Positions 1 to 7,609 of a stretch of 64,000 nucleotides of DNA are shown here, piece by piece (position 1 is the stretch's first letter; every line of letters begins with the position of its first letter). A program made the translations under genes and the position numbers. This stretch comes from Prevotella sp. (lineage in GTDB: Bacteria; Bacteroidota; Bacteroidia; Bacteroidales; Bacteroidaceae): the NCBI GenBank assembly GCA_017561825.1, contig JAFZBK010000006.1:55246-119245 (forward strand). Direction: 5' to 3'. The notes under the pieces were generated by a model. The model made no database searches, was not told the DNA's origin, and was given only the letters and a program-made list of their open reading frames with translations.

Positions 1-61
1 GTTTTGGTATGGCTCACCAGCCTTTGCCCCTTCGGGGTGAGCCATATCTCTTTTATCCCCC

Positions 62-117
62 TCCCTTTGACCGAGTCCCTTTGACCGTGTCCCTTTGACC
101 TCCTTCCTCCTTACTCC
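62..117. repeat. heptamer-type array (14-bp super-unit)
   Basis: Three copies of a 14-bp unit (TCCCTTTGACCGAG, then TCCCTTTGACCGTG, then TCCCTTTGACCTCC) followed by TTCCTCCTTACTCC, i.e. a multiple of the 7-bp period seen elsewhere in the window. It overlaps the stop codon of the minus-strand kinase gene. Confidence 0.85.
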
Positions 118-1079
118 GCAATCCCCCTCCTCTTGGAGGGGCTAGGGGTGGCTCCATGAAATGCAACAAGCCCTTCCAAAGGGCTTTTGGCCACCTTGCT
201 GAGGGTGTAGCCTTCTTCTGTTGCAACCTCCTGCAGCAGTTCGCGGTAATGATAGGCGATGCTACCGATGGCACCGATGCTGAGATCGGGGTGTTGATAC
301 TTTGCAATGTTCTTCCTAAAGAACGCGCGGAAATTATCCTTCACCAGTTCACGCAGCGCTGGCACATCCAGGTGTTCATATATATATATAGAGGTGGAGG
401 CCAAGAAACGGTTTGCCATCGGCTCACGATATACGCGCTGAATGATTTCGGGATAGGTAAGACCGCTCTTCTGCAGGAAATCCTCTTTCATGCTGACAGG
501 GAGTGAGCCTTTGAACAAGGCATTCAGAAAAAGTTTCCCTAACACCGCTCCACTACCTTCATCACCTAAGATATAGCCTAAAGGCGGAATATTCTCTACA
601 ATCTTGGTTCCGTCATAATAGCATGAATTTGAGCCCGTTCCGAGAATACATGCAAGTCCTTCTTGATGCTGACATACTGCCCTTGCTGCACCCAACAGAT
701 CGTTCTCCACCTCAATCTTTTCGGCCTCAGGAAACACCTTCTTCAGCACCTTTTCCACCCCCCCTTTCTTCTCGGGGATGCAGCCGGAACCATAGAAATT
801 GATAATTGAAAATTGAATTTTTGGAGCAGCGAGAGCCATCGTGCTTGCATGTTTGGCCGAGTCGTGACAAAAATCGACGTAGTCAAAATTGAAAATTATC
901 TCCTTACTCCTTTCTCCTTCCTCCTTACTCGGAAAAAGTTGTAAAACAACTTTTTCTATATCCTCCTCCGTCTGATGAACAGGATTAATGCCAGCGGTGG
1001 TGGCACGATGAACGATGGAACCATTCTCTATCCATGCCCAGTCGGTCTTGGTACTTCCGGAATCTGCGATGAGTATCAT
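111..1079 (-). CDS. N-acetylglucosamine kinase-like ATPase (BadF/BadG family)
   Basis: A 322-residue protein of the BadF/BadG/BcrA/BcrD sugar-kinase-type ATPase family, most like GlcNAc kinase: cytosolic phosphorylation of an amino sugar with ATP. The N-terminal phosphate-1 motif DSGSTKTDW (residues 6-14), a central GTGSNS and the following GDEGSG are visible, and the length is usual for the family. Three short repeat arrays lie within or at the end of the gene. They add peptide stretches near FPSKEEGERSKE and KIQFSIINF, and a tail ending SPSKRRGIAE that I infer is not native; the last conserved-looking residues are about SPLEGLVAFHG. The ATG at 1079 is supported by a promoter box 29 bp upstream. 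Transcribed divergently from the MscS gene. Exact sugar substrate is not established. Confidence 0.8.
   Translation of the reverse strand: MILIADSGSTKTDWAWIENGSIVHRATTAGINPVHQTEEDIEKVVLQLFPSKEEGERSKEIIFNFDYVDFCHDSAKHASTMALAAPKIQFSIINFYGSGCIPEKKGGVEKVLKKVFPEAEKIEVENDLLGAARAVCQHQEGLACILGTGSNSCYYDGTKIVENIPPLGYILGDEGSGAVLGKLFLNALFKGSLPVSMKEDFLQKSGLTYPEIIQRVYREPMANRFLASTSIYIYEHLDVPALRELVKDNFRAFFRKNIAKYQHPDLSIGAIGSIAYHYRELLQEVATEEGYTLSKVAKSPLEGLVAFHGATPSPSKRRGIAE
124..151. repeat. GC-rich hairpin element, copy 1
   Basis: CCCCTCC (124-130) pairs with GGAGGGG (135-141) and is followed by the tail CTAGGGGTGG. It forms the 3' end of the kinase reading frame. One of five similar elements in the window. 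Confidence 0.75.
797..820. repeat. heptamer array in the kinase gene
   Basis: AATTGAT, AATTGAA, AATTGAA in tandem, then a T-run. It is read through in frame by the minus-strand kinase gene as part of KIQFSIINF. Confidence 0.75.
901..935. repeat. heptamer array in the kinase gene
   Basis: TCCTTAC, TCCTTTC, TCCTTCC, TCCTTAC, TCGGAAA: five 7-bp units inside the kinase reading frame, encoding part of FPSKEEGERSKE. Confidence 0.8.
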
Positions 1080-1107
1080 ATTTTATAATAAATAAAAAAA
1101 TCCACTG

Positions 1108-1115
1108 CAAATATA
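1108..1115 (-). promoter_or_regulatory. promoter -7 box for the GlcNAc kinase-like gene
   Basis: TATATTTG on the minus strand matches the Bacteroidetes TAnnTTTG -7 consensus, 29 bp before the ATG. It is back to back with the MscS gene promoter. Confidence 0.75.
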
Positions 1116-1137
1116 CACATAATGCGGGAAAAATACG

Positions 1138-1145
1138 TATTTTTG
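1138..1145 (+). promoter_or_regulatory. promoter -7 box for the MscS gene
   Basis: TATTTTTG followed by CAGAC, 19 bp before the ATG at 1165, so the untranslated leader should be very short. Confidence 0.75.
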
Positions 1146-1164
1146 CAGACAAAAGACGAAGAAT

Positions 1165-3537
1165 ATGGTAAAAATCAATAGATGGGGAGGTTGTCTCCTA
1201 CTGATACTCTGCTGTTGGCTGTATGCTGAGCAGTCGTTTGCTGTTCTCAAGGAGAAAGATCTCAACGCCACGTTGACCATCCTCCGCCAAGAGCTGATGA
1301 ACAAACATGAAGAGCTGGAGAAACGGAATAAGATCTCGGCAGTGAGGAACGAGCGGATCATGAGTCAGTTCCGTCAGACCTACCATCTAAGTAACCAGAA
1401 CTCGCTGATGCTGTATTCGCAACGACCGGAGTATGTGTTCGACCTCACCTACGCCTGTCATGAGGCTACGAAGCAGTTCCAGGAGTTCACACGTCGATCC
1501 CTTCCCCTGAAGCGGTTCATTGAGAAGAACGATGCCGAGATTGCCCGTTACGACAGCCTGATTGGCAGTCTGGAGAAGATGATGCGCTTCGCGCAGATGG
1601 ATGAGAAGGCAAGGATCGACTGTAATGTCTGTCTGACCATGGCAACAAACATACGCAATTCGATGAAGGGAAACCGCGAGGACCTAAACGACTACGAGCG
1701 GTTGTACAAGCAGACGGGGCAGCGGTTGAAGAACCTGAACGACTATGCAAACAAACGGTATAATGAGATCCAGAGCAATATCTTCAAGAACGGCGGCGAC
1801 AGTTATTTCACCATTCTCTCGTCGTTGCGCCATAACCTGATGGCCACGGCAGAGACCGTAACCGACAAGTACCGTCCGCTGCATAATATCCAGTCGCAGT
1901 GGAACAGCAGGTTCATCCTCGATCTGTTCCTGGGTATCTTCATCTTTGCCTTTGTATCGGTGATCCTGAATTTCATAGCCTTCCGATTCTTGCCCAAGCG
2001 GTTCCATACTGTGGCGTTCCTGAAGAAACGCACCTGTATCATCCTGACCACTACTACCATCACGTTTGCCATTATCATTGGATTGCTCCGCATCTTCTCC
2101 AACCAGAACTTCCTGATCATGGCCAGTAACCTGCTGGTGGAATATGCGTGGCTGCTGTGCGTGATCCTGCTCTCCCTGCTACTTCGCGTGGAAGGGGATC
2201 AGATCAAAAATACGTTCCGCATCTATGCCCCGCTGATCTTCATGGGCTTCATCGTGATATCGTTCCGCATCGTACTGGTGCCTAACGATCTGGTGAACCT
2301 GATCTTCCCACCAATCCTGCTGCTTTGTACCATCTGGCAATGGAGCGTGATTCACAGGCATCATCAGCGCATCCCGAAGAGTGATATGATATATTCCTAT
2401 ATATCAATGATCATCTTCCTCATCAGCACCGTATGTGCGTGGGTTGGCTATACCTTGATGAGTGTTCAGCTGCTTATCTGGTGGATTATGCAGCTGGCCT
2501 TCATCCTCACCATCACCTGCATCGCCAGCTGGATGAAGGACTATAGTAGGCGTCACAAGATCTACGAACAGCCCATCACCAAGAACTGGTTCTTCCGACT
2601 GGTCTATGAGGTACTGCTGCCGGTCATGGCACTGCTTTCTATTCCCTTGAGCATCTATATGGCTGCCGATGTGTTCAACCTGAGTGCGCTCACGTGGCAG
2701 ATATTCACGAAGCCGTTCGTGGATGCGAAGAATTTCAGGGTGAGTCTGTTCAGCATGATTCAGGTGGCCGAGCTGTATTTCTTCTTCAAGTACCTGAACT
2801 CCGTCTGTCTGGAGCTGCTGCATCTGCATTTCAAGGGCAAGCACCACAGAACCAATGCCGGCTCTCGCGAGGTGATGGGAAAGAATGTCACGCAGGTGCT
2901 GGTATGGGGTGCTTGGCTGCTGATCAGCTTGTCGATCTTCCATATCGGCGGCACCTGGCTGGGCTATATCGCTGGTGGTCTCTCTACGGGTGTCGGCTTC
3001 GCCTCGAAGGATATCCTGGAGAACCTCTACTATGGCATCAACCTGATGGCAGGACGTGTGAAGGTAGGCGACTGGATTGAATGTGACGGTATCAAGGGAA
3101 AGGTGTCGAGCATCAGTTATACCAGTACGATGCTGGAGGCTATCGATGGCTCCATCATCGCCTTCACGAACTCACAGTTGTTTACGAAGAACTACAAGAA
3201 CCTCACTAAGAACCACGGCTATGTGCTCTCACTGATACCTTTCGGCGTTGCCTACGGCTCCAACATGAAGGATGTGACAACATTGGTGGAAGAGGCGGTG
3301 AACGGTTTGAATCATCCCTATCTCGATCCCAAGAAGCAGGTGAAGGTGGTGTTCACCGAGTTTGGTGATAGCAGTATTAACTTCCAGCTGCTCTGCTGGG
3401 TGGATGCGGTGAAGCAGATCTATGCGGTATCCGATGTGATGCAGTGCATCTACGATACGCTCGATGCCCATAACATCTCCATCCCGTTCCCGCAGTGTGA
3501 TGTACATGTGAAGGAGGCGATACAGACTACCATCTAA
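1165..3537 (+). CDS. large MscS-family mechanosensitive channel
   Basis: A 790-residue member of the multi-domain (MscK/YbdG-like) branch of the MscS family, an inner-membrane channel that opens under tension to relieve osmotic downshock. The N-terminus is a signal peptide (about residues 1-26, ending QSFA). A periplasmic, coiled-coil-rich region runs to about residue 245, followed by roughly ten hydrophobic segments. The C-terminal third carries the MscS pore and beta domain: a Gly/Ala-rich pore helix around GLSTGVGFASKD, then NLMAGRVKVGDWIE and the cytosolic vestibule. The ATG sits just after a consensus promoter. The gene stands alone, divergent from the kinase gene. Confidence 0.88.
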   Translation: MVKINRWGGCLLLILCCWLYAEQSFAVLKEKDLNATLTILRQELMNKHEELEKRNKISAVRNERIMSQFRQTYHLSNQNSLMLYSQRPEYVFDLTYACHEATKQFQEFTRRSLPLKRFIEKNDAEIARYDSLIGSLEKMMRFAQMDEKARIDCNVCLTMATNIRNSMKGNREDLNDYERLYKQTGQRLKNLNDYANKRYNEIQSNIFKNGGDSYFTILSSLRHNLMATAETVTDKYRPLHNIQSQWNSRFILDLFLGIFIFAFVSVILNFIAFRFLPKRFHTVAFLKKRTCIILTTTTITFAIIIGLLRIFSNQNFLIMASNLLVEYAWLLCVILLSLLLRVEGDQIKNTFRIYAPLIFMGFIVISFRIVLVPNDLVNLIFPPILLLCTIWQWSVIHRHHQRIPKSDMIYSYISMIIFLISTVCAWVGYTLMSVQLLIWWIMQLAFILTITCIASWMKDYSRRHKIYEQPITKNWFFRLVYEVLLPVMALLSIPLSIYMAADVFNLSALTWQIFTKPFVDAKNFRVSLFSMIQVAELYFFFKYLNSVCLELLHLHFKGKHHRTNAGSREVMGKNVTQVLVWGAWLLISLSIFHIGGTWLGYIAGGLSTGVGFASKDILENLYYGINLMAGRVKVGDWIECDGIKGKVSSISYTSTMLEAIDGSIIAFTNSQLFTKNYKNLTKNHGYVLSLIPFGVAYGSNMKDVTTLVEEAVNGLNHPYLDPKKQVKVVFTEFGDSSINFQLLCWVDAVKQIYAVSDVMQCIYDTLDAHNISIPFPQCDVHVKEAIQTTI

Positions 3538-3554
3538 CATAGCTTTTTCAATAA

Positions 3555-3832
3555 TCAATTAGGGTGCAGTCCACCAATGACTTTCTTGCCATTCTTGATG
3601 ACGATACCCTTATACGATGCATTTACTTTCTGACCAGCGAGGTTGTAGATGGCACCATCGACCTTCTCCCAGCCACCACTGAGTCTTGCGTTCCCGTACT
3701 CGATGAATCATTCACCTCTCGCTCCATACCCGGTCCGTCAAGAGGTTTGATGAACTGACAACTGGTCAGCAACCCTATTGCCAATAATATGCAGAAGTCT
3801 ATCAATTTGCGCACTTTGTTGTTTCCAAACAT
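3555..3832 (-). pseudogene. decayed secreted lipoprotein gene
   Basis: On the minus strand an ATG at 3832 opens a lipoprotein signal peptide (MFGNNKVRKLIDF, hydrophobic stretch, lipobox LLTSC), but the frame drifts into unrelated sequence and stops at about 3623. A different frame, ending at the TGA at 3555, encodes GAIYNLAGQKVNASYKG followed by IVIKNGKKV, the typical C-terminal tail of Bacteroidales secreted proteins. A TGA at about 3708 separates this tail from upstream sequence. Start and end of one surface protein are thus fused with the middle lost and the frame broken. A consensus promoter (TACATTTG at 3862-3869) remains. A short intact lipoprotein using only the first frame (about 69 residues from this ATG) is the alternative. 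Confidence 0.65.
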
Positions 3833-3861
3833 ATTCTTTAGATGATTTGTCTTTGCGAGTA

Positions 3862-3869
3862 CAAATGTA
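3862..3869 (-). promoter_or_regulatory. promoter -7 box of the decayed lipoprotein gene
   Basis: TACATTTG on the minus strand, 30 bp before the ATG at 3832. It still matches consensus although the gene behind it is broken. Confidence 0.6.
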
Positions 3870-3899
3870 GTCATTTATTTGCAACAACGCAAGTAAAGA

Positions 3900-4176
3900 G
3901 TACAAATTCCGAAAAAATTAGCACTAACTCATTTTAACCCACACTAAGCCTATCAGGAAGAAGCCTACTTACGATGTGCAAGTAGGCTACTTTCGACCTC
4001 TAACCAGGCTACTTTCTCTGTGTTCCCACGTTGGGAACATTTTATTCCCATGTTGGGAACGATTTGTTGGATTTCATCCGACCTTTTCTCGCCATGGCAA
4101 AGCCGAAACTAATTTCGCTTTGCTCATCTGGCTTAACGAAAACGTTCCCAACATGGGAATAATATATGATGTGGAA
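3900..4176. repeat. intergenic island with TTCCCA..TGGGAA palindromes
   Basis: Gene-free stretch. It holds a 9-bp perfect hairpin (AGCCTACTT at 3962-3970 with AAGTAGGCT at 3980-3988), then three near-identical 17-bp palindromes: GTTCCCACGTTGGGAAC (4022-4038), ATTCCCATGTTGGGAAC (4044-4060) and GTTCCCAACATGGGAAT (4144-4160). The last is the exact reverse complement of the second, with similarity extending outward to roughly 28-bp arms. An imperfect hairpin (GCAAAG..CTTTGC) lies between the arms. No coding potential was recognised. Confidence 0.75.
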
Positions 4177-5460
4177 TTATTCTCCGGTGAACTTACCTAC
4201 AAAGAGGATGACGCCAGAGGAGGCTTCGCTGATACAATAGACAAAGGGATGGTTGGCATGGAAGGTAGCTTTGGGATAATCCATGGGAGCTGCAGATGTG
4301 CAATTAGCCATACCAGCTACAGTAACTGCAGCTGCTTCCGAGCCTTCCTCATTCACCTTGATCTTGGCTTTTTGCCGCATCATGGCGATATAGAGGAAAC
4401 GACCCTCACACATATTAGGAATCTCTGCAAAAGTATCGTCGAAAGCCAGATGGATGCCCATACTCCGCATCAATCCAATGAGTCCCTTCTCAAGTTGGTT
4501 CGTGTCTGAGCTTGTCTCAAAGCGCGGGAGTTTAAGGTCAACCTCGTAAGCTCTGAAGTCACTATGGTTAATACCGTTTGCCGCTATATGGTTAATGACA
4601 TCGTCCGTGGTCTTTCCTTCCTCCGGAAGCAGTACCGTCATATTCCAATAACTATTGCCATAGGGAATCATAACAGCAGAGAACAAATCGTTGTTGACAT
4701 ATTGGATACGCACATTCTGGTGCATCAGAGGTAACTTGGTATTGCCCTTTTCTGTGGTGAAGGATTCTTCCTTGGTGTTCTTCTTGTCAAACTTCGTAGT
4801 CCAATCAGCCTTGAAGTAGATGGCATTGAGCAGATACGACACCATATATGGTTTCACTTCATCGAGGATGGAGGGAATCATACCGTTGGTCTTTTTGCTA
4901 CACCAGTCGTTGATATGACTCAGTGTCTTTGACGATGAGAAGTCGAGCGCCTCAGCCTTTGCATCATAATAGGTCTGCATATCCTGCTGGAACTGCTTCT
5001 TTAGCGTATAATCCTTGTTCAGGAACATGGCATTCGCAATATCTAACGTCACCTTGTTATCCACCTTCGGCAGACCGTCAATCAGCTTTTTGCAGTAGTC
5101 GTTCACGGCTTGTATGCCTCCCTCATGGAAGCCTAAGGTCTGTTCGAGTTCCTGCTCTGTGGTTCCTGTGGCCGCATCGTTCACCATACCTAATACATAG
5201 GTAATGCTCAGTGGTGAGTAGATGAAGCTCTTACCGCTCTGATCCGCATCGTTCACCGTCTTCAGGAAGTTCAGCGTAAAGCCGTTGTTATCATTGGCAA
5301 ACACCCGCTGCTCTTCTGTCAGTTGGATAGGCACAGGATCAGCAATCATATTCACCACTTTCTTGCTCTCGCCAAAATCAATCACATCTTCTGATGAGGA
5401 ACACGATGCCATCGCACTACTCAGCACCACGGCTGCAATTATAAATAATAACTTTCTCAT
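4177..5460 (-). CDS. serpin-family protease inhibitor lipoprotein
   Basis: A 427-residue serpin, a suicide-type inhibitor that traps serine or cysteine proteases. It begins with a lipoprotein signal peptide and lipobox MASC (residues 17-20), so it should be membrane anchored, probably at the cell surface. The serpin core is complete: FIYSPLSITYVLGMV near the N-terminus, the hinge EEGSEAAAVTVAG (from about residue 371), and the C-terminal HPFVYCISEASSGVILFVGK. Counting from the hinge Ser as P14 places P1 near Cys387 (N-C-T-S), only an estimate. The small Ala side chains of the hinge suggest an inhibitory serpin. It starts 2 bp after the stop of the lipocalin-like gene, so the two form an operon. 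Gut Bacteroidetes serpins of this kind are known to target neutrophil-type proteases; the target here is unknown. Confidence 0.92.
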   Translation of the reverse strand: MRKLLFIIAAVVLSSAMASCSSSEDVIDFGESKKVVNMIADPVPIQLTEEQRVFANDNNGFTLNFLKTVNDADQSGKSFIYSPLSITYVLGMVNDAATGTTEQELEQTLGFHEGGIQAVNDYCKKLIDGLPKVDNKVTLDIANAMFLNKDYTLKKQFQQDMQTYYDAKAEALDFSSSKTLSHINDWCSKKTNGMIPSILDEVKPYMVSYLLNAIYFKADWTTKFDKKNTKEESFTTEKGNTKLPLMHQNVRIQYVNNDLFSAVMIPYGNSYWNMTVLLPEEGKTTDDVINHIAANGINHSDFRAYEVDLKLPRFETSSDTNQLEKGLIGLMRSMGIHLAFDDTFAEIPNMCEGRFLYIAMMRQKAKIKVNEEGSEAAAVTVAGMANCTSAAPMDYPKATFHANHPFVYCISEASSGVILFVGKFTGE

Positions 5461-5462
5461 AT

Positions 5463-5873
5463 TTACTGTTTTTTTCGACTAAATTTTAGATATAGGCTAT
5501 TGTCACTCCCGTTAACAGGAATCTCATCCCATTCCATCCTGTCTTTCGATAAACTAACTATTATGTATTCAAATTCCGTCTGGCCATAATAGGTTTCCGT
5601 GTTCATAAGACGCAAAGTGATACGATTCCCTTCGATATGGTACCGGAAAGATCCTGTGGCTAATGGCCAACTGCCAGTACCATCGGCATTGAAAGTGAAG
5701 TCCCACTCGTCAGCAGTGTCAAAATATTTGGGATTCTTACTTTGATGACTTGCCTCCCATTCTCCAACTATCAGTTTAGAATTGGAAATAACATCATCAT
5801 CGCTACTGCAACTACTAACTCCTGCCATTAATATGAACAGGATGCCCATCCATAAGAAAATGCTCTTTTTCAT
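5463..5873 (-). CDS. small lipocalin-like lipoprotein
   Basis: A 136-residue lipoprotein. The start at 5873 is preferred over upstream in-frame codons because it gives a clean signal peptide MKKSIFLWMGILFILMAG followed by the lipobox VSSC and an SSDDD linker. The mature part resembles the lipocalin-like domain of Bacteroidetes secreted proteins: LIVGEWEAS, a DFTFNADGTGSW strand-turn and later RITLRLMNTETYYGQTEF. No catalytic motif is seen. It directly precedes the serpin gene (2-bp gap) and is probably co-expressed; a role in presenting or binding a ligand at the cell surface is speculation. Confidence 0.7.
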   Translation of the reverse strand: MKKSIFLWMGILFILMAGVSSCSSDDDVISNSKLIVGEWEASHQSKNPKYFDTADEWDFTFNADGTGSWPLATGSFRYHIEGNRITLRLMNTETYYGQTEFEYIIVSLSKDRMEWDEIPVNGSDNSLYLKFSRKKQ

Positions 5874-6003
5874 ATTTGTTTGTTTTGCTTGCATACTTTC
5901 TATTATTATAAATGCATGAATAGAGTAATTCTTGCCTGGGAAAGTGTTAAATAATTTAAAAGTAAACGATTTCATACAAACAAGTAACCTAATAAAGCAA
6001 AAA

Positions 6004-6034
6004 AATCCCGAGCACGAAAACCGTACCCGGGATT
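6004..6034 (-). terminator. terminator of the rpsF-rpsR-rplI operon
   Basis: AATCCCG (6004-6010) pairs with CGGGATT (6028-6034); the plus-strand A-run just left of it gives a U-run on the minus-strand transcript. Confidence 0.75.
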
Positions 6035-6064
6035 CTATCGATTGTGCTTTACAGCGCAAAGTTC

Positions 6065-6619
6065 TTACTCAGCAGCGGGAGCTTCCTCCTCTTCGATGGG
6101 AGCCTCTTCAATAACTTCCTCAACAGTCTCTTCTACTGCGGGAGCCTCCTCAACGGGAGCTTCCTCAACAACAGGAGCGTTCTCAGCAACCACCTTAACA
6201 GGAACGATTACCTCAACCTCCTTGTGGAAGTGAACAGTAGCCTCGTAGTCACCTACCTTCTTAGCATCGCGCATGGTGATGATCTTACGATCAACCTCAA
6301 TGCCGAGAGCCTTCAAAGCCTCAGCCACCTGAGCAGCACCTACGCTACCATAGGTAACACCTGTTGCAGAAACCTTTGCGGGAATCTCCAGAGCCACGCC
6401 CTCGAAAGCCTTAGCGCGATCTTCGGCAGCAGCCTTCAAAGCAGCGAGCTTATGAGCCTGCTGACGCAGGTTCTCTGCCAGCACCTTCTTGGCGCTCTCA
6501 CTAGCGATGACACCTTTTCCCTGAGGAATCAAATAGTTACGGCCATAGCCGCTCTTCACATTAACGATATCGTCCTTGTATCCCAAGCCGATAATATCTT
6601 CCTTCAATATAATCTCCAT
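6065..6619 (-). CDS. rplI: 50S ribosomal protein bL9 with acidic tail
   Basis: bL9 of 184 residues, which binds 23S rRNA at the base of the L1 stalk. The N-terminal domain is canonical (MEIILKEDIIGLGYKDDIV, NYLIPQGKGVIAS), followed by the long connecting helix and C-terminal domain. The usual length is about 150 residues; here an extra tail of about 35 residues consists almost only of Glu, Ala, Pro and Val (EEAPVEEAPAVEE type). This tail is read from the 3' end of the gene just before the terminator. Last gene of rpsF-rpsR-rplI. Confidence 0.95.
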   Translation of the reverse strand: MEIILKEDIIGLGYKDDIVNVKSGYGRNYLIPQGKGVIASESAKKVLAENLRQQAHKLAALKAAAEDRAKAFEGVALEIPAKVSATGVTYGSVGAAQVAEALKALGIEVDRKIITMRDAKKVGDYEATVHFHKEVEVIVPVKVVAENAPVVEEAPVEEAPAVEETVEEVIEEAPIEEEEAPAAE

Positions 6620-6636
6620 AATGTGTCCTCCTTCTT

Positions 6637-6903
6637 TTATTTCATCATGTCAGTTACATAAGGAAGCAATGCGATCTGGCGGGCACGCTTTACAGCCTGA
6701 GCCACACGACGCTGGTACTTCAAAGATGTTCCAGTGATACGACGGGGAAGAATCTTACCCTGCTCGTTGAGGAACTTCTTGAGGAACTCAGGATCCTTAT
6801 AGTCGATATACTTGATACCGCTCTTCTTGAAGCGGCAATACTTCTTCTTCTTCGTGTCGATAGAAGGAGCAGTCAAATAACGGATTTCTGATTGTTCTGC
6901 CAT
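6637..6903 (-). CDS. rpsR: 30S ribosomal protein bS18
   Basis: bS18, 88 residues, which forms a heterodimer with bS6 on the platform of the 30S subunit. Characteristic sequence includes [35 protein letters not shown] and the basic [12 protein letters not shown]. It lies between rpsF (2-bp gap) and rplI (17-bp gap), the standard bacterial order. Confidence 0.97.
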   Translation of the reverse strand: MAEQSEIRYLTAPSIDTKKKKYCRFKKSGIKYIDYKDPEFLKKFLNEQGKILPRRITGTSLKYQRRVAQAVKRARQIALLPYVTDMMK

Positions 6904-6905
6904 AA

Positions 6906-7250
6906 TTAAGCCTCCTCTTTTTTAGCAAGTTTGTTACGACGCTTCTCAGCATACTGTGCAGCATACTTGTCAAGCTTCACTGTCATGAAACGGATCACCT
7001 TCTCATCGCGGCGGAATCCAGTCTCGAGTGTTTTAATTACTGATGGCTCAGCCTTGAACTCAAGCAGGCAGTAGAAACCTGTCGACTTCTTCTCAATTGC
7101 ATAAGCCATCTTCTTCAGTCCCCAGGTCTCTTCATTCAGAATCTCTGCACCATTATCGGTGAGTATGCTCTTGAATTTAGCGACCGTTTCCTTCATCTGT
7201 TCATCAGACAAAACGGGAGTCAAAATGAAAACGGTTTCGTATTGATTCAT
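6906..7250 (-). CDS. rpsF: 30S ribosomal protein bS6
   Basis: bS6, 114 residues, partner of bS18. The start at 7250 ([18 protein letters not shown]) is chosen over an in-frame upstream start because it gives the canonical N-terminus and leaves a structured leader after the promoter at 7317-7324. [20 protein letters not shown] and the basic C-terminus are typical. First gene of the operon. The leader hairpin at 7281-7317 may bind the bS6:bS18 dimer as feedback control. Confidence 0.96.
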   Translation of the reverse strand: MNQYETVFILTPVLSDEQMKETVAKFKSILTDNGAEILNEETWGLKKMAYAIEKKSTGFYCLLEFKAEPSVIKTLETGFRRDEKVIRFMTVKLDKYAAQYAEKRRNKLAKKEEA

Positions 7251-7280
7251 ACTCTTTAAAAAATTAATAATATAAAAAAT

Positions 7281-7317
7281 GCACTCGATTTGCCCCATTT
7301 AGGCAAAATGCGGGTGC
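7281..7317 (-). promoter_or_regulatory. rpsF leader hairpin, candidate bS6:bS18 autoregulatory site
   Basis: In the minus-strand transcript GCAC/GTGC closes an outer stem, an internal loop holds CCG, and TTTGCC/GGCAAA forms the inner stem. A hairpin with a conserved CCG in a loop or bulge is the hallmark of the bS6:bS18 leader motif known from many phyla. The assignment is by eye. Confidence 0.5.
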
Positions 7318-7324
7318 AAAGGTA
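7317..7324 (-). promoter_or_regulatory. promoter -7 box of the rpsF operon
   Basis: TACCTTTG on the minus strand, 66 bp before the rpsF start. Confidence 0.75.
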
Positions 7325-7384
7325 CTCATTTTCAGCGAGAACAAGAAGCAGATAACGGAGATGAAGGGTTACTTTTAATATTCT

Positions 7385-7576
7385 TTAATACTTTCCTCGC
7401 CGTTTTGTCTGTTTTACATCTACAACAATACCTATAATGATCATGAGCAGGGAGATGATAAGCACGGTATTAGAGCTTGACCATCCCACAATCAGACTCA
7501 CAACCAAAAGAAGGGCACCGGCTATCACCAGTGCCATTCCATAGTGTTCTTTGAATCTTGTTACCAAGGATTGCAT
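7385..7576 (-). CDS. small two-helix membrane protein
   Basis: A 63-residue protein with two predicted transmembrane segments (about MALVIAGALLLVVSLIVG and TVLIISLLMIIIGIVVDV) and a basic C-terminus KQTKRRGKY. The ATG at 7576 is preferred over a TTG two codons upstream. Similar small hypothetical membrane proteins are common near two-component genes in Bacteroidales, but no function can be read. A heptamer array separates it from the response regulator upstream, so cotranscription with rprX-rprY is possible. Confidence 0.6.
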   Translation of the reverse strand: MQSLVTRFKEHYGMALVIAGALLLVVSLIVGWSSSNTVLIISLLMIIIGIVVDVKQTKRRGKY

Positions 7577-7578
7577 TG

Positions 7579-7606
7579 TCAATTTTCAATTTTCAATTTT
7601 CAATTG
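7579..7606. repeat. intergenic heptamer array
   Basis: TCAATTT x3 then TCAATTG, four exact 7-bp steps, filling the gap between the small membrane protein start and the response-regulator stop. Confidence 0.9.
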
Positions 7607-7609
7607 ACT

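Noticed and set aside
3976-4509. 177-codon plus-strand open frame
   Set aside because: Runs through the palindrome island and then antisense through the 3' end of the serpin gene; not protein-like.
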